DNA of 64,000 nt from Metallibacterium scheffleri (GTDB lineage Bacteria; Pseudomonadota; Gammaproteobacteria; Xanthomonadales; Rhodanobacteraceae), in assembly GCF_002077135.1 (NCBI RefSeq), contig NZ_LDOS01000002.1, forward strand, positions 1,178,001-1,242,000. Direction: 5' to 3'. Shown in pieces: positions 52,964 through 63,481 of the stretch. The translations under genes were made by a program, and so were the position numbers. The notes below the pieces were generated by a model. The model was not told the DNA's origin. It made no database searches and saw only the letters and a program-made list of their open reading frames with translations. Within the stretch, counting starts at the first letter, position 1, and every line of letters starts with the position of its first letter.

Positions 52964-55315
52964 TCAAGCCTTCGTCAAATTCAGCGTGCTGCCATGCGGC
53001 GGCAACGCTGCGGTTTCTGGATAGGTCGTGTCGATGCGTACCACACCGCGCGCGATGGCGGCATCAATGACCACCGGCAAGCTGATGCCCTCGACATTGA
53101 CCCGCGCGCCGGCATGCACACCTAGCGCCAGCGCGTCTTGCGGGTGCAGCAGCGCCTGTACAGGCTGCGTCAAGGCGTGCTCCTGCAACGCGGCGGCACG
53201 GCGCAACACAGCGTCACCGCGGTAGATCGGCACGTTGGCAATGCGCTGCAATCCGTCTGCCGGCACGGCGCACGGCGGCGACAAACCCGCACCCGACACC
53301 GGCTGCTGCGCCAACTGCGGCGCCAGTGCAGCGCGCAGTTCGGCCAGCTCGGTAAACTCGAATCCGCTGCAATCGAGCAAGCCGCCGAGTGCGCGCAATA
53401 CCTTCCAACCGGCACGCGCTTCGCCCGGCAACCTGGCGCCGGCGGCACTCTCCTGCAGCGTGCCATCGAGATTGATCAGTGTGGCGTCGATCTCCGGGGT
53501 GAGCCCGATCGGCAGGATCACATCGGCCAGTTCGCGCAAGCGCTCGCTGGCAAAAGCCGAAAACGCGATCACGCAATCGGCAGCGCGCAACGCGGCCAGC
53601 GCCTTGCCACCATCGGCAAAGTCTTCCGGCACCTCGGCGCCATAAACAACATACAGTTTGCGTGGTTGCGCCAACTGCGCATCCAGCGCCAGCCCGGCTT
53701 GTTGCGGCAGCGCGCCCATGCGCGCCAGGCCCAGCGCATTGGCACCATCGGGCACGGCATTGAACGCCGCGCCGGTGGCTGCGGCGATGTACTGCGCCAG
53801 CGCACGCAACCAGGATGCCTGCGCATGCCGCTGCGCCTGCAGGCCGAACAGCACGCTGCCCTTACCGGCATTGCGCAGCACGTGCGCGGCTGCGCGCATC
53901 GGCTCGCCCACGCTTGCCGCGACCAACAGCGCGCGCAGCGCCTCGGGTACGGCAGGTGCGCCGTCCAATTCGGAAACCGCACGCGCGAGCTGCGCCAGCA
54001 GCCCGGGCAGCGCCTGCGGCGCAGCGATGAACTGCTCGCTCAGCGCGAAATGGGTGTCGTGGCGCTGTGCGGCGACAGCAAAAACCTTGGCGCCGCGCTT
54101 GGCGGCCTCGCGCAAGCGATGGTTGACCAAGGGCAGCTCGCTGCGCAGGTCGCAGTCGACCAGCAGCGCCGCATCGACGGTTTGCAGTGCCTGCACGCCG
54201 CATGCCCATGGCTGTGCCACGGGTGCATCGGCGAAATCCAGCGTCCGCAAACGGTGGTCGATGTTGGCGCAGCCCAGGCCTTGTGCCAGACGCGCCAGCA
54301 GCGCGCCTTCCTCGCACGAGGTCGCCGGCTGCACCAGTACTCCGATATCGCTGCCCCTGACGCCGCGCAAACGCTCCACTGCCACGCCCAGCGCGTCATC
54401 CCAGTCGGTTTCGATCCATGCGCCATCGCGCTTGAGCAGCGGCCGCTGCGCCCGATCCGCCGCGTACAGGCCCTGATGACTGTAACGGTCACGGTCGGAC
54501 AACCAGCACTCGTTGATGGCTTCGTTGTCGCGCGGCACCGTGCGCAGCACCTCGCCGCGGCGCGTGTGCAGCCACAGATTGGAGCCCAGCGCGTCGTGAT
54601 AGCCGATGGAGGCGCGCGCGATCAGCTCCCACGCGCGCGCCTGGAAGCGATACACCTTGTTGGTCAGCGCGCCGACCGGACACACGTCGATGATGTTGCC
54701 GGACAGCTCGCTGTCGATGGTCTTGCCGATATAAGTGCCGATCTCCAGATGCTCGCCGCGCGCCATGCCGCCCAGTTCATAGGTGCCAGCGATCTCGCTC
54801 ATGAAGCGCACGCAGCGCGTGCACTGGATGCAGCGCGTCATTTCGGTGGCCACCAGCGGGCCGAGATCCTCGTCGGCGACCACGCGTTTGCGTTCGCTGT
54901 AGCGCGAGATCGAACGGCCATAGCCGAGCGACACGTCCTGCAACTCGCACTCGCCACCCTGGTCGCAGATCGGGCAGTCGAGCGGATGATTGATCAGCAG
55001 GAACTCCATCACGTCACGTTGCCAGTGCAGGGCTTTCTCGGAACGCGTGTGCACCTTCATGCCTTCGGCCACCGGCGTGGCGCAGGCGGGTTGCGGCTTC
55101 GGAATGGGCTTGCCGCCCATTTCCACCTCGACCAGGCACTGGCGACAGTTGGCCGCGATCGGGAGCTTGTGGTGATAGCAGAAGCGCGGAATGGAAATGC
55201 CGACCTTGTCCGCAGCCTGGATGATCATGCTGCCCTTGGGTACCTGCAGCGCCCGGCCGTCGATCTCGATGTTGACGTGATCGGGCGCGGTGCCGGCAAT
55301 GGGCTGGGCGCTCAT
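52964..55315 (-). CDS. nuoG: NADH-quinone oxidoreductase subunit G
   Basis: A 783-aa iron-sulfur subunit. A [2Fe-2S] ferredoxin domain ([19 protein letters not shown]) is followed by the His-Cys domain ([18 protein letters not shown]) and a [4Fe-4S] domain ([11 protein letters not shown], later [11 protein letters not shown]). The rest is a degenerate molybdopterin-oxidoreductase fold. It carries electrons from NuoF/NuoE. The start overlaps the nuoF stop (ATGA). Confidence 0.97.
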   Translation of the reverse strand: MSAQPIAGTAPDHVNIEIDGRALQVPKGSMIIQAADKVGISIPRFCYHHKLPIAANCRQCLVEVEMGGKPIPKPQPACATPVAEGMKVHTRSEKALHWQRDVMEFLLINHPLDCPICDQGGECELQDVSLGYGRSISRYSERKRVVADEDLGPLVATEMTRCIQCTRCVRFMSEIAGTYELGGMARGEHLEIGTYIGKTIDSELSGNIIDVCPVGALTNKVYRFQARAWELIARASIGYHDALGSNLWLHTRRGEVLRTVPRDNEAINECWLSDRDRYSHQGLYAADRAQRPLLKRDGAWIETDWDDALGVAVERLRGVRGSDIGVLVQPATSCEEGALLARLAQGLGCANIDHRLRTLDFADAPVAQPWACGVQALQTVDAALLVDCDLRSELPLVNHRLREAAKRGAKVFAVAAQRHDTHFALSEQFIAAPQALPGLLAQLARAVSELDGAPAVPEALRALLVAASVGEPMRAAAHVLRNAGKGSVLFGLQAQRHAQASWLRALAQYIAAATGAAFNAVPDGANALGLARMGALPQQAGLALDAQLAQPRKLYVVYGAEVPEDFADGGKALAALRAADCVIAFSAFASERLRELADVILPIGLTPEIDATLINLDGTLQESAAGARLPGEARAGWKVLRALGGLLDCSGFEFTELAELRAALAPQLAQQPVSGAGLSPPCAVPADGLQRIANVPIYRGDAVLRRAAALQEHALTQPVQALLHPQDALALGVHAGARVNVEGISLPVVIDAAIARGVVRIDTTYPETAALPPHGSTLNLTKA

Positions 55316-56622
55316 GCCGCCACCCCCAGATCGCGTTCGACCATGGAATGACCATGCTCGACGTAGTACTCGAACTCGTGCCAGTAGTGACGCAGGAAAC
55401 CCTGTACCGGCCAGGCAGCGGCCTCGCCGAACGCGCAGATGGTGTGACCCTCGATCTGCCCGGCGATGGCTTTCAAACGATGCAGGTCATCGACCGTGCC
55501 CTTGCCCTCGACGATGCGCGTAAGCACGCGATACATCCAGCCGGTGCCTTCGCGACACGGCGTGCACTGGCCGCAGGACTCGGCGTAGTAAAAACGGCTG
55601 ATGCGCTGACAGGCGCGCACCATGCAGGTGGTTTCATCCATCACGATCACCGCGCCCGAGCCGAGGCCCGAGCCGGCTTTCTGGATGGCGTCGTAATCCA
55701 TGGTCAGCTCGAGCATGGTCTCGCCGGGCAGTACCGGCATCGACGATCCGCCCGGAATCACCGCCTTGAGTTTGCGTCCACCGCGCACGCCGCCGGCCAA
55801 GGCCAGCAGGTCCTTGAACGAGGTGCCGAGGCGGACTTCGAAATTGCCAGGATTGTTGACATGGCCGGAAACCGAGAAGATCTTCGGCCCGCCGTTGTTG
55901 GGCTTGCCGAGGCCGAGAAACCACTCGCCGCCCTTGCGCAGGATCGCCGGCACCGAGGCATAGGTTTCGGTGTTGTTGATCGTGGTCGGCTTGCCATACA
56001 GGCCGAAGTTGGCCGGGAATGGCGGCTTGAAACGCGGCTGGCCCTTCTTGCCTTCCAGTGATTCCATCAGCGCGGTTTCCTCGCCACAGATGTACGCACC
56101 GGCGCCCAGCGCGGCGTGGATATCCACGTCGACGCCCGAGCCAAGGATGTTCTTGCCGAGCAGGCCCGCGGCGTAGGCATCGCGCAGCGCCTGCTCGAAA
56201 TGCTCGAACGGCTCGTGGTGAAACTCGCCGCGCAAATAGTTGTAGCCCACCGTCGAACCGGTGGCGTAGCAGGCGATGGCCATGCCCTCGATCACCGCAT
56301 GCGGGTTGTAGCGCAGGATGTCGCGGTCCTTGCAGGTGCCCGGCTCGGACTCGTCCGAATTGCACAGGATGTACTTCTGCATCGCACCCTTGGGCATGAA
56401 CGACCACTTCAGGCCGGTGGGAAAGCCCGCACCGCCACGCCCGCGCAGCCCGGATTTCTTGACTTCGTCGATGATCGCCGCGGGCTCGGTTTTCTCGGCC
56501 AGGATTTTATTCCAGGCCTCGTAGCCACCGATTTTCCGGTAGCTCTCCAGCGACCACGGCCTATCGAAATGCAGGGTCGTGAGCACGACCTGGTGTTCCT
56601 GCGGGGCGGGACCGACTGCCAT
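55312..56622 (-). CDS. nuoF: NADH-quinone oxidoreductase subunit F
   Basis: A 436-aa subunit that oxidises NADH. The NADH site is [20 protein letters not shown], the FMN site [20 protein letters not shown] and the N3 cluster site [17 protein letters not shown]. It is followed at once by nuoG. Length and motifs are normal. Confidence 0.98.
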   Translation of the reverse strand: MAVGPAPQEHQVVLTTLHFDRPWSLESYRKIGGYEAWNKILAEKTEPAAIIDEVKKSGLRGRGGAGFPTGLKWSFMPKGAMQKYILCNSDESEPGTCKDRDILRYNPHAVIEGMAIACYATGSTVGYNYLRGEFHHEPFEHFEQALRDAYAAGLLGKNILGSGVDVDIHAALGAGAYICGEETALMESLEGKKGQPRFKPPFPANFGLYGKPTTINNTETYASVPAILRKGGEWFLGLGKPNNGGPKIFSVSGHVNNPGNFEVRLGTSFKDLLALAGGVRGGRKLKAVIPGGSSMPVLPGETMLELTMDYDAIQKAGSGLGSGAVIVMDETTCMVRACQRISRFYYAESCGQCTPCREGTGWMYRVLTRIVEGKGTVDDLHRLKAIAGQIEGHTICAFGEAAAWPVQGFLRHYWHEFEYYVEHGHSMVERDLGVAA

Positions 56623-56630
56623 GTGCTACC

Positions 56631-57158
56631 TCATTTCAATGCATCGAGGATCTGGTCCATCGCGATGATGTCCAGGCGCTCGTGGTAATGACCGTTGACC
56701 ACCATCATCGGTGCGCCCGCGCAGGCAGCCAGACACTCCTCTTCACGCTTGAGGAAAATGCGGCCGTCCGCGGTGCTCTCGCCGACCTTGATGCCCAGCT
56801 TCTGCTCGCAATGGCGCAGCAGATCCTCGGCGCCATTGAGCCAGCAGGAAATATTGGTGCAGATGGCCACGTTGTTGCGGCCTACCGGCTCCAGCGCGAA
56901 CATCGAATAGAAGCTGGCGACTTCGTAGGCCCATACCGGCGGGATGCCCAGGTATCTGGCCACGGCCGCGATCAGCACGTCGGTGAGGTGACCGCCATTC
57001 TGTTCCTGCGCCGCCATCAGTCCCTGCAGCGTGGCCGAGCGGCGCCGGTCCGGCGGAAACTTGGCCAACCAGTGCTCGATGTGCTGGCGCGTGTCCGCGC
57101 TGAGCACGACCTCGGGATCGACATCCTTGACCTGCTCGAAATTGCCGGTTGCGCGCAT
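56631..57158 (-). CDS. nuoE: NADH-quinone oxidoreductase subunit E
   Basis: A 175-aa thioredoxin-like subunit carrying the [2Fe-2S] cluster N1a. The ligands lie in VAICTNISCWLNGAEDLL and EEECLAACAGAPMMVVNG. ATG 57158 starts MRATGNFEQVKDVDPEVVLS and lies 14 bp after the nuoD stop. Longer in-frame starts run back over nuoD and are not used. Confidence 0.96.
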   Translation of the reverse strand: MRATGNFEQVKDVDPEVVLSADTRQHIEHWLAKFPPDRRRSATLQGLMAAQEQNGGHLTDVLIAAVARYLGIPPVWAYEVASFYSMFALEPVGRNNVAICTNISCWLNGAEDLLRHCEQKLGIKVGESTADGRIFLKREEECLAACAGAPMMVVNGHYHERLDIIAMDQILDALK

Positions 57159-57172
57159 CGTTGGATTCCAGA

Positions 57173-58426
57173 TCAGCGGTCGATTTCGCCGAAGACCACG
57201 TCGTAGGTGCCGATCATCGCCACCACGTCGGCCAGCATGTGTCCACGCACGATTTCGTCGATCGAGGACAAATGCACAAAGCCAGGAGCGCGCAGCTTGA
57301 CGCGAAACGGCTTGTTGGCGCCGTCCGAGATCATGTACACGCCGAACTCGCCCTTGGGCGCTTCCACCGCGCTGTACACCTCGCCCGCGGGCACGCTGTA
57401 GCCTTCGGTGAACAGCTTGAAGTGGTGGATCAGCGCTTCCATGTCTTCTTTCATGTCGGCGCGATGCGGCGGGATGATCTTGTGGCTTTCCAGCAGCACC
57501 GGACCGGGGTTGCGGCGCAGCCACTCGATGCACTGCCGGATGATGCGGTTGGATTGGCGCATCTCGGCGACACGCACCAGGTAACGATCGTAGCAATCGC
57601 CGTTGACACCCACGGGAATGTCGAAATCGACATCGGCATAGGCCGCGTAGGGCTGCTTCTTGCGCAAGTCCCAGGCGATGCCCGAGCCGCGCAGCATCGG
57701 CCCGCTCATGCCCCAGGCGCGCGCCTGCTCCGGGCTGACCACGCCGATGCCAACCGTGCGCTGCTTCCAGATGCGGTTATTGGTGAGCAGTTCTTCGTAC
57801 TCGTCGACCTTGTGCGGGAAGTCCTCGCTGAAGGCGTCGAGGAAATCCAGCATCGAGCCCTGTCGCCACTGGTTCAGGCGCTTGAGATCAGCGCCCTTGT
57901 GCCACGGTGATTCATGATAGTTCGGCATGCGCTCGGGCAGATCGCGATAGACGCCGCCGGGGCGATAGTACGTCGCGTGCATGCGCGCGCCGCTGACGCC
58001 CTCGTAGCAATCCATCAACTCTTCGCGCTCGCGAAAGGCGTACAAGAACACCGCCATGGCACCGAGATCAAGGGCGTTCGAGCCGATCCACATCAAGTGG
58101 TTGAGGATGCGCGTGATTTCATCGAACAGCGTGCGGATGTACTGCGCGCGCTGCGGCGCCTCGATGCCGACAAGACGCTCGATGGCACGCACATAGGCAT
58201 GCTCGTTGCACATCATGGACACGTAATCCAGGCGATCCATGTAACCGATCGACTGGTTGAACGGCTTGGACTCGGCCAGTTTTTCGGTGCCCCGGTGCAG
58301 CAGGCCGATATGCGGATCGGCGCGCATCACCACTTCGCCATCCATCTCCAGGATCAGGCGCAGCACGCCGTGCGCGGCGGGATGCTGCGGCCCGAAATTC
58401 ATCGTGTAATTGCGGATCTCGTCCAT
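57173..58426 (-). CDS. nuoD: NADH-quinone oxidoreductase subunit D
   Basis: A 417-aa, 49-kDa-type subunit that forms the quinone-binding site with NuoB. ATG 58426 gives [20 protein letters not shown], with the conserved His that lies next to the quinone headgroup. [14 protein letters not shown] and the C-terminal FGEIDR are also typical. It lies 7 bp after nuoC. Confidence 0.97.
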   Translation of the reverse strand: MDEIRNYTMNFGPQHPAAHGVLRLILEMDGEVVMRADPHIGLLHRGTEKLAESKPFNQSIGYMDRLDYVSMMCNEHAYVRAIERLVGIEAPQRAQYIRTLFDEITRILNHLMWIGSNALDLGAMAVFLYAFREREELMDCYEGVSGARMHATYYRPGGVYRDLPERMPNYHESPWHKGADLKRLNQWRQGSMLDFLDAFSEDFPHKVDEYEELLTNNRIWKQRTVGIGVVSPEQARAWGMSGPMLRGSGIAWDLRKKQPYAAYADVDFDIPVGVNGDCYDRYLVRVAEMRQSNRIIRQCIEWLRRNPGPVLLESHKIIPPHRADMKEDMEALIHHFKLFTEGYSVPAGEVYSAVEAPKGEFGVYMISDGANKPFRVKLRAPGFVHLSSIDEIVRGHMLADVVAMIGTYDVVFGEIDR

Positions 58427-58433
58427 GGGCTGC

Positions 58434-59165
58434 TCAGTTCTGGCGCCAATGATCGGCGGTTTCGGCGGCGCCTTGCGCATAACGCGAGTCTTCGCGCACC
58501 ACGCGCGGCACCAACACCCGCGGCTCGATGCTCACCGGCTGATAGATCACGCGGCGCTGCTCGGGGTCGTAGCGCACTTCGACATTGCCGATCAGCGGAA
58601 AATCCTTGCGGAAGGCATGACCGACGAAACCGTAATCGGTGAGGATGCGGCGCAGGTCCGGATGGCCTTCAAAAACGATGCCGAACAAATCGAAGGCCTC
58701 GCGCTCGAACCAGTTGGCCGCAGGCCATATCGCGGTGACCGAGGGCACGATCGGCAACCCATGGTCCGGGCAGAACACGCGCACGCGCACGCGGCGGTTG
58801 TGGCGCAGCGAGAGCAGGTGCAGCACGGCTGCAAAGCGGCGCGGCATGTTGCTGTCGCGCGGGCGACCGTCCCAGTCGAAGCGCCCGGGGCCGGAGGTTC
58901 CCTCGACGCCGCGCGAATAGCCGGTACCAGTGACCTGCTCGGAGTTTTCCCACTCCGAGTGACCATGACCGAGGTAATCCACGCCGCAGACATCGATCAA
59001 TTCCTCGAAGCCGAATTCTGCGTCGTCGCGTAGCGCACGCGCCAGCAACAACAGATCGCCCGGCGAGACCTCGATCGTGGTCTCGCCAAGACGCTCGACA
59101 CAGGACTGGATCTGTGCGCCGAAGCGCTCCTGCAGGCGCCGGGCAAGGGAAATGGTTGCGTTCAT
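58434..59165 (-). CDS. nuoC: NADH-quinone oxidoreductase subunit C
   Basis: A 243-aa, 30-kDa-type subunit of the hydrophilic arm. The signature is [20 protein letters not shown] then [20 protein letters not shown]. It is separate from nuoD, unlike the fused NuoCD of E. coli. It lies 10 bp after nuoB. Confidence 0.97.
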   Translation of the reverse strand: MNATISLARRLQERFGAQIQSCVERLGETTIEVSPGDLLLLARALRDDAEFGFEELIDVCGVDYLGHGHSEWENSEQVTGTGYSRGVEGTSGPGRFDWDGRPRDSNMPRRFAAVLHLLSLRHNRRVRVRVFCPDHGLPIVPSVTAIWPAANWFEREAFDLFGIVFEGHPDLRRILTDYGFVGHAFRKDFPLIGNVEVRYDPEQRRVIYQPVSIEPRVLVPRVVREDSRYAQGAAETADHWRQN

Positions 59166-59175
59166 GCCGTGCGCC

Positions 59176-59730
59176 TCAACGCGCGATGGTGCTGGTGCGG
59201 CGGATCTTCTGCTGCAACTGCAGGATGCCGTGGATCAATGCTTCGGCAGTTGGCGGGCAGCCCGGCACGTAGATATCCACCGGCACGATGCGATCGCAGC
59301 CACGCACCACCGAATAGGAATAGTGGTAGTAGCCGCCGCCGTTGGCGCAGGAACCCATCGAGATCACCCACTTTGGATCGGGCATCTGGTCATAGACCTT
59401 GCGCAGTGCCGGCGCCATCTTGTTGACCAGTGTGCCGGCCACGATCATCACATCGGACTGGCGCGGGCTGGGGCGGAACACCACGCCGTAGCGATCCAGA
59501 TCCAGACGCGCCGCACCCGCATGCATCATCTCCACCGCGCAGCAGGCCAGGCCGAAGGTCATCGGCCACATCGAACCGGTGCGCGCCCAGTTCATCAGCG
59601 CGTCGATGCTGGTGGTGGCGAAGCCGCGCTGCATCACCGGGTTGTCCGGTGTCGGTCGCAGAATGTCATCGACCAGGTTCAGTGGCTGCGGGTTGTGCAT
59701 CACCCGATCGAAGCTCTGGATCATTCCCAT
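59176..59730 (-). CDS. nuoB: NADH-quinone oxidoreductase subunit B
   Basis: A 184-aa subunit carrying the terminal cluster N2. Ligands are in [11 protein letters not shown] (the adjacent Cys pair), [13 protein letters not shown] and [15 protein letters not shown] 59730 is chosen because AAGGAG lies 8 nt upstream; it overlaps the nuoA stop region by 10 bp. Confidence 0.97.
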   Translation of the reverse strand: MGMIQSFDRVMHNPQPLNLVDDILRPTPDNPVMQRGFATTSIDALMNWARTGSMWPMTFGLACCAVEMMHAGAARLDLDRYGVVFRPSPRQSDVMIVAGTLVNKMAPALRKVYDQMPDPKWVISMGSCANGGGYYHYSYSVVRGCDRIVPVDIYVPGCPPTAEALIHGILQLQQKIRRTSTIAR

Positions 59731-60080
59731 TCCAGCGCTCCTTTCTTCCAGATGTAGACAAAGCCGACCACCAGCAAGCCAATGAACAAGGCCATTTCGA
59801 TCAGCGCGATCAGGCCGATGCGATCGAACACCACCGCCCACGGAAACAGGAAGGCGATTTCCAGATCGAAGATGATGAACAGGATAGCGAGCAGGTAGTA
59901 GCGCACATCGAACTTCATGCGCGCATCCTCGAATGCCTCGAAGCCGCACTCGTAGGGCGATAATTTCTCGGCTTCGGGACGCTTCGGCGCCACCAGAAGG
60001 CCAATGGTCAGCAAGGCCAGGCCCAGTCCCGCAGCAACGACCATGAACAACAGAATCGGCCAATATTGATCAAGTAGCAC
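59721..60080 (-). CDS. nuoA: NADH-quinone oxidoreductase subunit A
   Basis: A 119-aa, three-helix membrane subunit ([20 protein letters not shown] start, GUG initiator). The conserved loop [20 protein letters not shown] contains the Cys that moves during the active/deactive change. First gene of the nuo operon. The 67 bp between it and tRNA-Leu may hold the operon promoter. Confidence 0.96.
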   Translation of the reverse strand: MLLDQYWPILLFMVVAAGLGLALLTIGLLVAPKRPEAEKLSPYECGFEAFEDARMKFDVRYYLLAILFIIFDLEIAFLFPWAVVFDRIGLIALIEMALFIGLLVVGFVYIWKKGALEWE

Positions 60081-60147
60081 GGCTCGAACGTCCTCCGCGT
60101 CGGGCGCTGTGCAGGCCTGTGGGACTGCAGCGCAGTGAGTGACAATG

Positions 60148-60232
60148 TGGTGCCCAAGAGGGGACTCGAACCCCTACGACTCGCGTCGCTACCACCTCAA
60201 GGTAGTGCGTCTACCAATTCCGCCACCTGGGC
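60148..60232 (-). tRNA. tRNA-Leu (GAG anticodon), CCA encoded
   Basis: Class II tRNA with a long variable arm. The anticodon loop CTTGAGG gives GAG, reading CUC/CUU codons. The acceptor stem is GCCCAGG/CTTGGGC and the T loop GGTTCGAGTCC. It lies between secG and nuoA, as in other Xanthomonadales. Confidence 0.95.
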
Positions 60233-60258
60233 TCGTGATTGTGGATCGAACTCTGCGG

Positions 60259-60672
60259 TCACTTGCCGCCCGCGGCCTCTGGCTTCGGCGCAGGTGCGGC
60301 AGGGGCAGCGACGGGGGCTTTCGTCGTCGGCACGACTGGTGACGCAATCTGCGCTGGCCGCGTCTGCGCCTTGGCGGCCGCGGATGGCGCGGCGCCCGCC
60401 ATCACGCCCAGACCTTGCTGCGCAGTGGCTTGGGGCGTACCGGCACGACTCAGATAAATCGCCATGCCGAGACTGACCACGAAAAACAGTGTCGCGAGCA
60501 CGGCCGTGGCGCGCGACAGGAAGCTGGACGAGCCACGCGCACCGAACACGGTGCCGGAAGCACCACCGCCAAAGCCGGCACCGGCGTTGGCGCCATCGCC
60601 ACGCTGCAACAGGATGAGCACGATCATGCTCGCGGCGATCAGCACGTAAAGAATGGAGAAAATGGTGAACAT
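60259..60672 (-). CDS. secG: Protein-export membrane protein SecG
   Basis: A 137-aa SecYEG subunit with two transmembrane helices (MFTIFSILYVLIAASMIVLI and RATAVLATLFFVVSLGMAIY) joined by the Gly-rich loop GADAN-type region GDGANAGAGFGGGASGTVFG. The Ala/Pro-rich C-terminal tail of ~50 residues is longer than in E. coli and typical of this order. It lies 24 bp after tpiA. Confidence 0.95.
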   Translation of the reverse strand: MFTIFSILYVLIAASMIVLILLQRGDGANAGAGFGGGASGTVFGARGSSSFLSRATAVLATLFFVVSLGMAIYLSRAGTPQATAQQGLGVMAGAAPSAAAKAQTRPAQIASPVVPTTKAPVAAPAAPAPKPEAAGGK

Positions 60673-60696
60673 GCGTATGTCTTGAACCGGAGCAGA

Positions 60697-61434
60697 TCAG
60701 CGTGCCGCCACGCAGATCGCGAGGAATTCCTCGGCCAGCAGCGAGGCGCCACCCACCAACCCACCATCGACATCGGGTTGGGCAAACAGTTCCGGCGCGT
60801 TGGCAGCCTTGACGCTACCGCCGTAAAGCAACCGGATCAGCCGCGAGAGTTTAGCATCGTGCGCGGCGAGTTGGCTACGCATGAAGGCATGCACGGCCTG
60901 CACCTGGGCCGCGCTGGCGGTGCGCCCGGTGCCGATCGCCCAGATCGGTTCGTAAGCGATCACGACGCCGGCCAAACGACTGCCGAGCACCTGCAGCGGT
61001 GTCTGCAATTGACTGGCGATCACGCGTTCGGTGTTGCCGCGCTCGTGCTCGTCGAGCGTCTCTCCCACGCACAATACCGGGGTCAAAGCGTTTTCCAGCG
61101 CGCGTTGCAACTTGGCCGCGATCAGCACCTCGCTCTCGTGGTGGTACTGGCGACGCTCCGAATGTCCAACCAGCACCCAGCGCGCGCCCACATCGTGCAA
61201 CATGGCAGCGGATACCTCGCCGGTATAGGCACCCTGCACATGCGCGCTGAGGTCCTGCGCGCCTACGCCAACTGCACCAAACGCCAATTGCACTGCCTGC
61301 GGCAGATACGGAAACGGCGGAAACACCACCACCTCGCACGGCGGTGGCTCAGCCACCAATGCGCCAAGCAGGGTCGCGGTCAACGCGCTCGATCCGTGCA
61401 TCTTCCAGTTTGCAGCAACAAGCTTGCGGCGCAT
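60697..61434 (-). CDS. tpiA: Triose-phosphate isomerase
   Basis: A 245-aa TIM-barrel enzyme interconverting dihydroxyacetone phosphate and glyceraldehyde 3-phosphate. The active site is complete: Lys in AANWKMHGS, His in LVGHSERRQ and Glu in VIAYEPIWAIGTGRTA. The phosphate-binding loop is RLLYGGSVKAAN. It is slightly shorter than the 255-aa E. coli enzyme. It is divergent from the SDR gene. Confidence 0.97.
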   Translation of the reverse strand: MRRKLVAANWKMHGSSALTATLLGALVAEPPPCEVVVFPPFPYLPQAVQLAFGAVGVGAQDLSAHVQGAYTGEVSAAMLHDVGARWVLVGHSERRQYHHESEVLIAAKLQRALENALTPVLCVGETLDEHERGNTERVIASQLQTPLQVLGSRLAGVVIAYEPIWAIGTGRTASAAQVQAVHAFMRSQLAAHDAKLSRLIRLLYGGSVKAANAPELFAQPDVDGGLVGGASLLAEEFLAICVAAR

Positions 61435-61539
61435 GGCCTTCCCCGATCCGTGTTTCCCCGCAGGCAGAATAGCCAGCGCGCAAGGGCGCGCGCAACGCGC
61501 ACACTACGCGCCTGTCATCGCACCGTGTCGAGGTAATCC

Positions 61540-62382
61540 ATGACCGATTCTCCGCGCTGGGCCTTGGTCACCGGCGCCTCAGCGGGCATCGGTGCCGCTT
61601 TCGCGCGCGACCTTGCGGCGCAAGGCTGTGCGCTGGTGCTCACTGCGCGCCGCAGCGAGCGCCTGCAATCCCTCGCGGCGGAACTCCGGCAAGCGTACGG
61701 CACGCGCTGCGAAATCCTGCCTGCCGATCTGGCCGATCCCACTGCGCCTGCGAACTTGTGCGCGCAACTGGACGCGCACGGCATCGGCATCGACCTGCTG
61801 ATCAACAACGCCGGGTATGGCGTTCCCGGAACGTTCGATGCCAGCCCGTGGCCACGGCACGCCGATTTCATCCAAGTGATGATGACCGCGCCCACCGAAC
61901 TGGCGCACCGCCTGCTGCCTGGCATGCGTGCACGCGGCTGGGGCCGCATCGTCAATGTGGCCTCCCTGGCCGGCCTCGTGCCTGGTACCGCCGCGCACAC
62001 GCTGTATGGCGCCAGCAAGGCTTACCTGATCCACTTTTCGCAATCACTGGGACAGGAAAACGGCGCCCGCGGCGTGCACGTGTGCGCACTCTGCCCGGGC
62101 TTCACCTGGTCCGAGTTTCACGATGTCAGCGGTGCACGCGCGCAGGTCGCGCGCATGCCGCGCTGGATGTGGATGGATGCCGCACACGTTGTGCGCGAGG
62201 GCCTCGCCGCAGCCGAGCGTGGCGATCTGGTGTATGTGCCCGGGCGCATCAACCGCGGCATCAAGACATTGTTCAAGCTGCTGCCCGACCGCTTCGCACT
62301 GGCGCTGATCGCGCGCCGCGCGCACCGGTTCCGCGTCGGCGCAGATGCCTCCGCGGATCAACACTCACCGCGCGAACATTGA
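61540..62382 (+). CDS. Short-chain dehydrogenase/reductase
   Basis: A 280-aa SDR with the classical cofactor motif TGASAGIGAAFARDLA (NADP-type by the following Arg-rich TARRSERL), NNAGYGV, the catalytic Ser in NVASLAG and Tyr/Lys in YGASKAYLIHF. The substrate is unknown; relatives are annotated DltE-like or general ketoreductases. It is divergent from tpiA and converges on the 2OG oxygenase gene. Confidence 0.9.
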   Translation: MTDSPRWALVTGASAGIGAAFARDLAAQGCALVLTARRSERLQSLAAELRQAYGTRCEILPADLADPTAPANLCAQLDAHGIGIDLLINNAGYGVPGTFDASPWPRHADFIQVMMTAPTELAHRLLPGMRARGWGRIVNVASLAGLVPGTAAHTLYGASKAYLIHFSQSLGQENGARGVHVCALCPGFTWSEFHDVSGARAQVARMPRWMWMDAAHVVREGLAAAERGDLVYVPGRINRGIKTLFKLLPDRFALALIARRAHRFRVGADASADQHSPREH

Positions 62383-62545
62383 GCGCACGCAAGTGGCATT
62401 TTTGCGCCGGTCCGGCGCGCAGACATGCAACGGCAGACGAGCGCGCGCCGGCATCCTGGTCGGCATCGCCGCGCGGCCATACAGCCGCGGCTGAATGGCG
62501 CAACACTGCAATGTATTGGGCGGCGCTGCACGCTCGCCACCCGCG

Positions 62546-63481
62546 TCACACCAGGCGGATTTCGCGCAGGCGTTCCTGCAGATAACCATGCGCGGTGATC
62601 GGCTGCGGATAGCGGCTGGGGTGCCTGGCGTCGATGCAATTGGGCAGCACTTCGATCAGGAAATCGGAATTGGGGTGCAGGAAGAACGGCACCGAGTAGC
62701 GCGGCTCGCGTGCGCCCGCGCCGGCGGGGTTGACCACACGGTGTGTGGTCGATGGATACACATGGTTACTCAGGCGCTGCAGCATGTCGCCGATGTTGAC
62801 CACGATGGCGTCGCCGTGCGTGGTGATCGGAAGCCACTGACCTTCACGCGTGAGCACCTCCAGTCCGGCGGCGCTGGCGCCGACCAGCAGGGTGATGAAG
62901 TTGATGTCCTCGTGCGCACCGGCGCGCACATTGGGCACATCGGGGCTGGTGATCGGCGGGTAATGAATCGGACGCAGGATCGAATTGCCATGGTCGATCT
63001 TGTCGTCGAACCAGCGCTCAGGCAGGCCGATGTGCAGCGCCAGCGCACGCAGCACGCGCGCACCCAGATCATCCAGCGCCTGATACAACGCGTAACCATC
63101 GATGCGCAACCCCGGCACCTCGGCGGGCCACAGGTTGGGCGGCATCACCGCGGCGTCGCGCGAGTCGCGCGCGATCTCGCGGCCGATATGCCAGAACTCC
63201 TTGAGGTCCGGATACTGGCTGTCCTTGGCGGTTTCCACGCCGAACGGCGTATAGCCGCGCGCACCGCCGCCGCCGCGCACGTGGTATTTCATCTTGACCT
63301 CGGCCGGCAGGGCGAAAAAACACCGGAAGGCCGCGTAAGCGCGTGCGACCAGCGCCGCATCGATGCCGTGGCCACTGATGCAGCAGAAGCCGAACTCGCG
63401 GTAGGCGGCACCGATCTCGGCCACGAAACCTGCGCGATCGCTGTCGTAGCGGCGCATGTCGAGGGTGGGAACCTGCTTCAT
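62546..63481 (-). CDS. 2-oxoglutarate/Fe(II) oxygenase, isopenicillin-N-synthase-like
   Basis: A 311-aa double-stranded beta-helix oxygenase starting MKQVPTLDMRRYDSDRAGFV. Iron ligands are His and Asp in GAHEDINFITLL and the distal His in YPSTTHRVVNP; the 2-oxoglutarate Arg lies in REPRYSVPFF. The DIOX_N motif YREFGFCCISGHGID is also present. The substrate is unknown. Its ATG overlaps the glmM stop (ATGA), so the two are coupled. Confidence 0.92.
   Translation of the reverse strand: MKQVPTLDMRRYDSDRAGFVAEIGAAYREFGFCCISGHGIDAALVARAYAAFRCFFALPAEVKMKYHVRGGGGARGYTPFGVETAKDSQYPDLKEFWHIGREIARDSRDAAVMPPNLWPAEVPGLRIDGYALYQALDDLGARVLRALALHIGLPERWFDDKIDHGNSILRPIHYPPITSPDVPNVRAGAHEDINFITLLVGASAAGLEVLTREGQWLPITTHGDAIVVNIGDMLQRLSNHVYPSTTHRVVNPAGAGAREPRYSVPFFLHPNSDFLIEVLPNCIDARHPSRYPQPITAHGYLQERLREIRLV

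Noticed and set aside
62404-62418. Terminator between the SDR and oxygenase genes
   Set aside because: The GCGCCG-GTC-CGGCGC hairpin has no T run on its 3' side on either strand.
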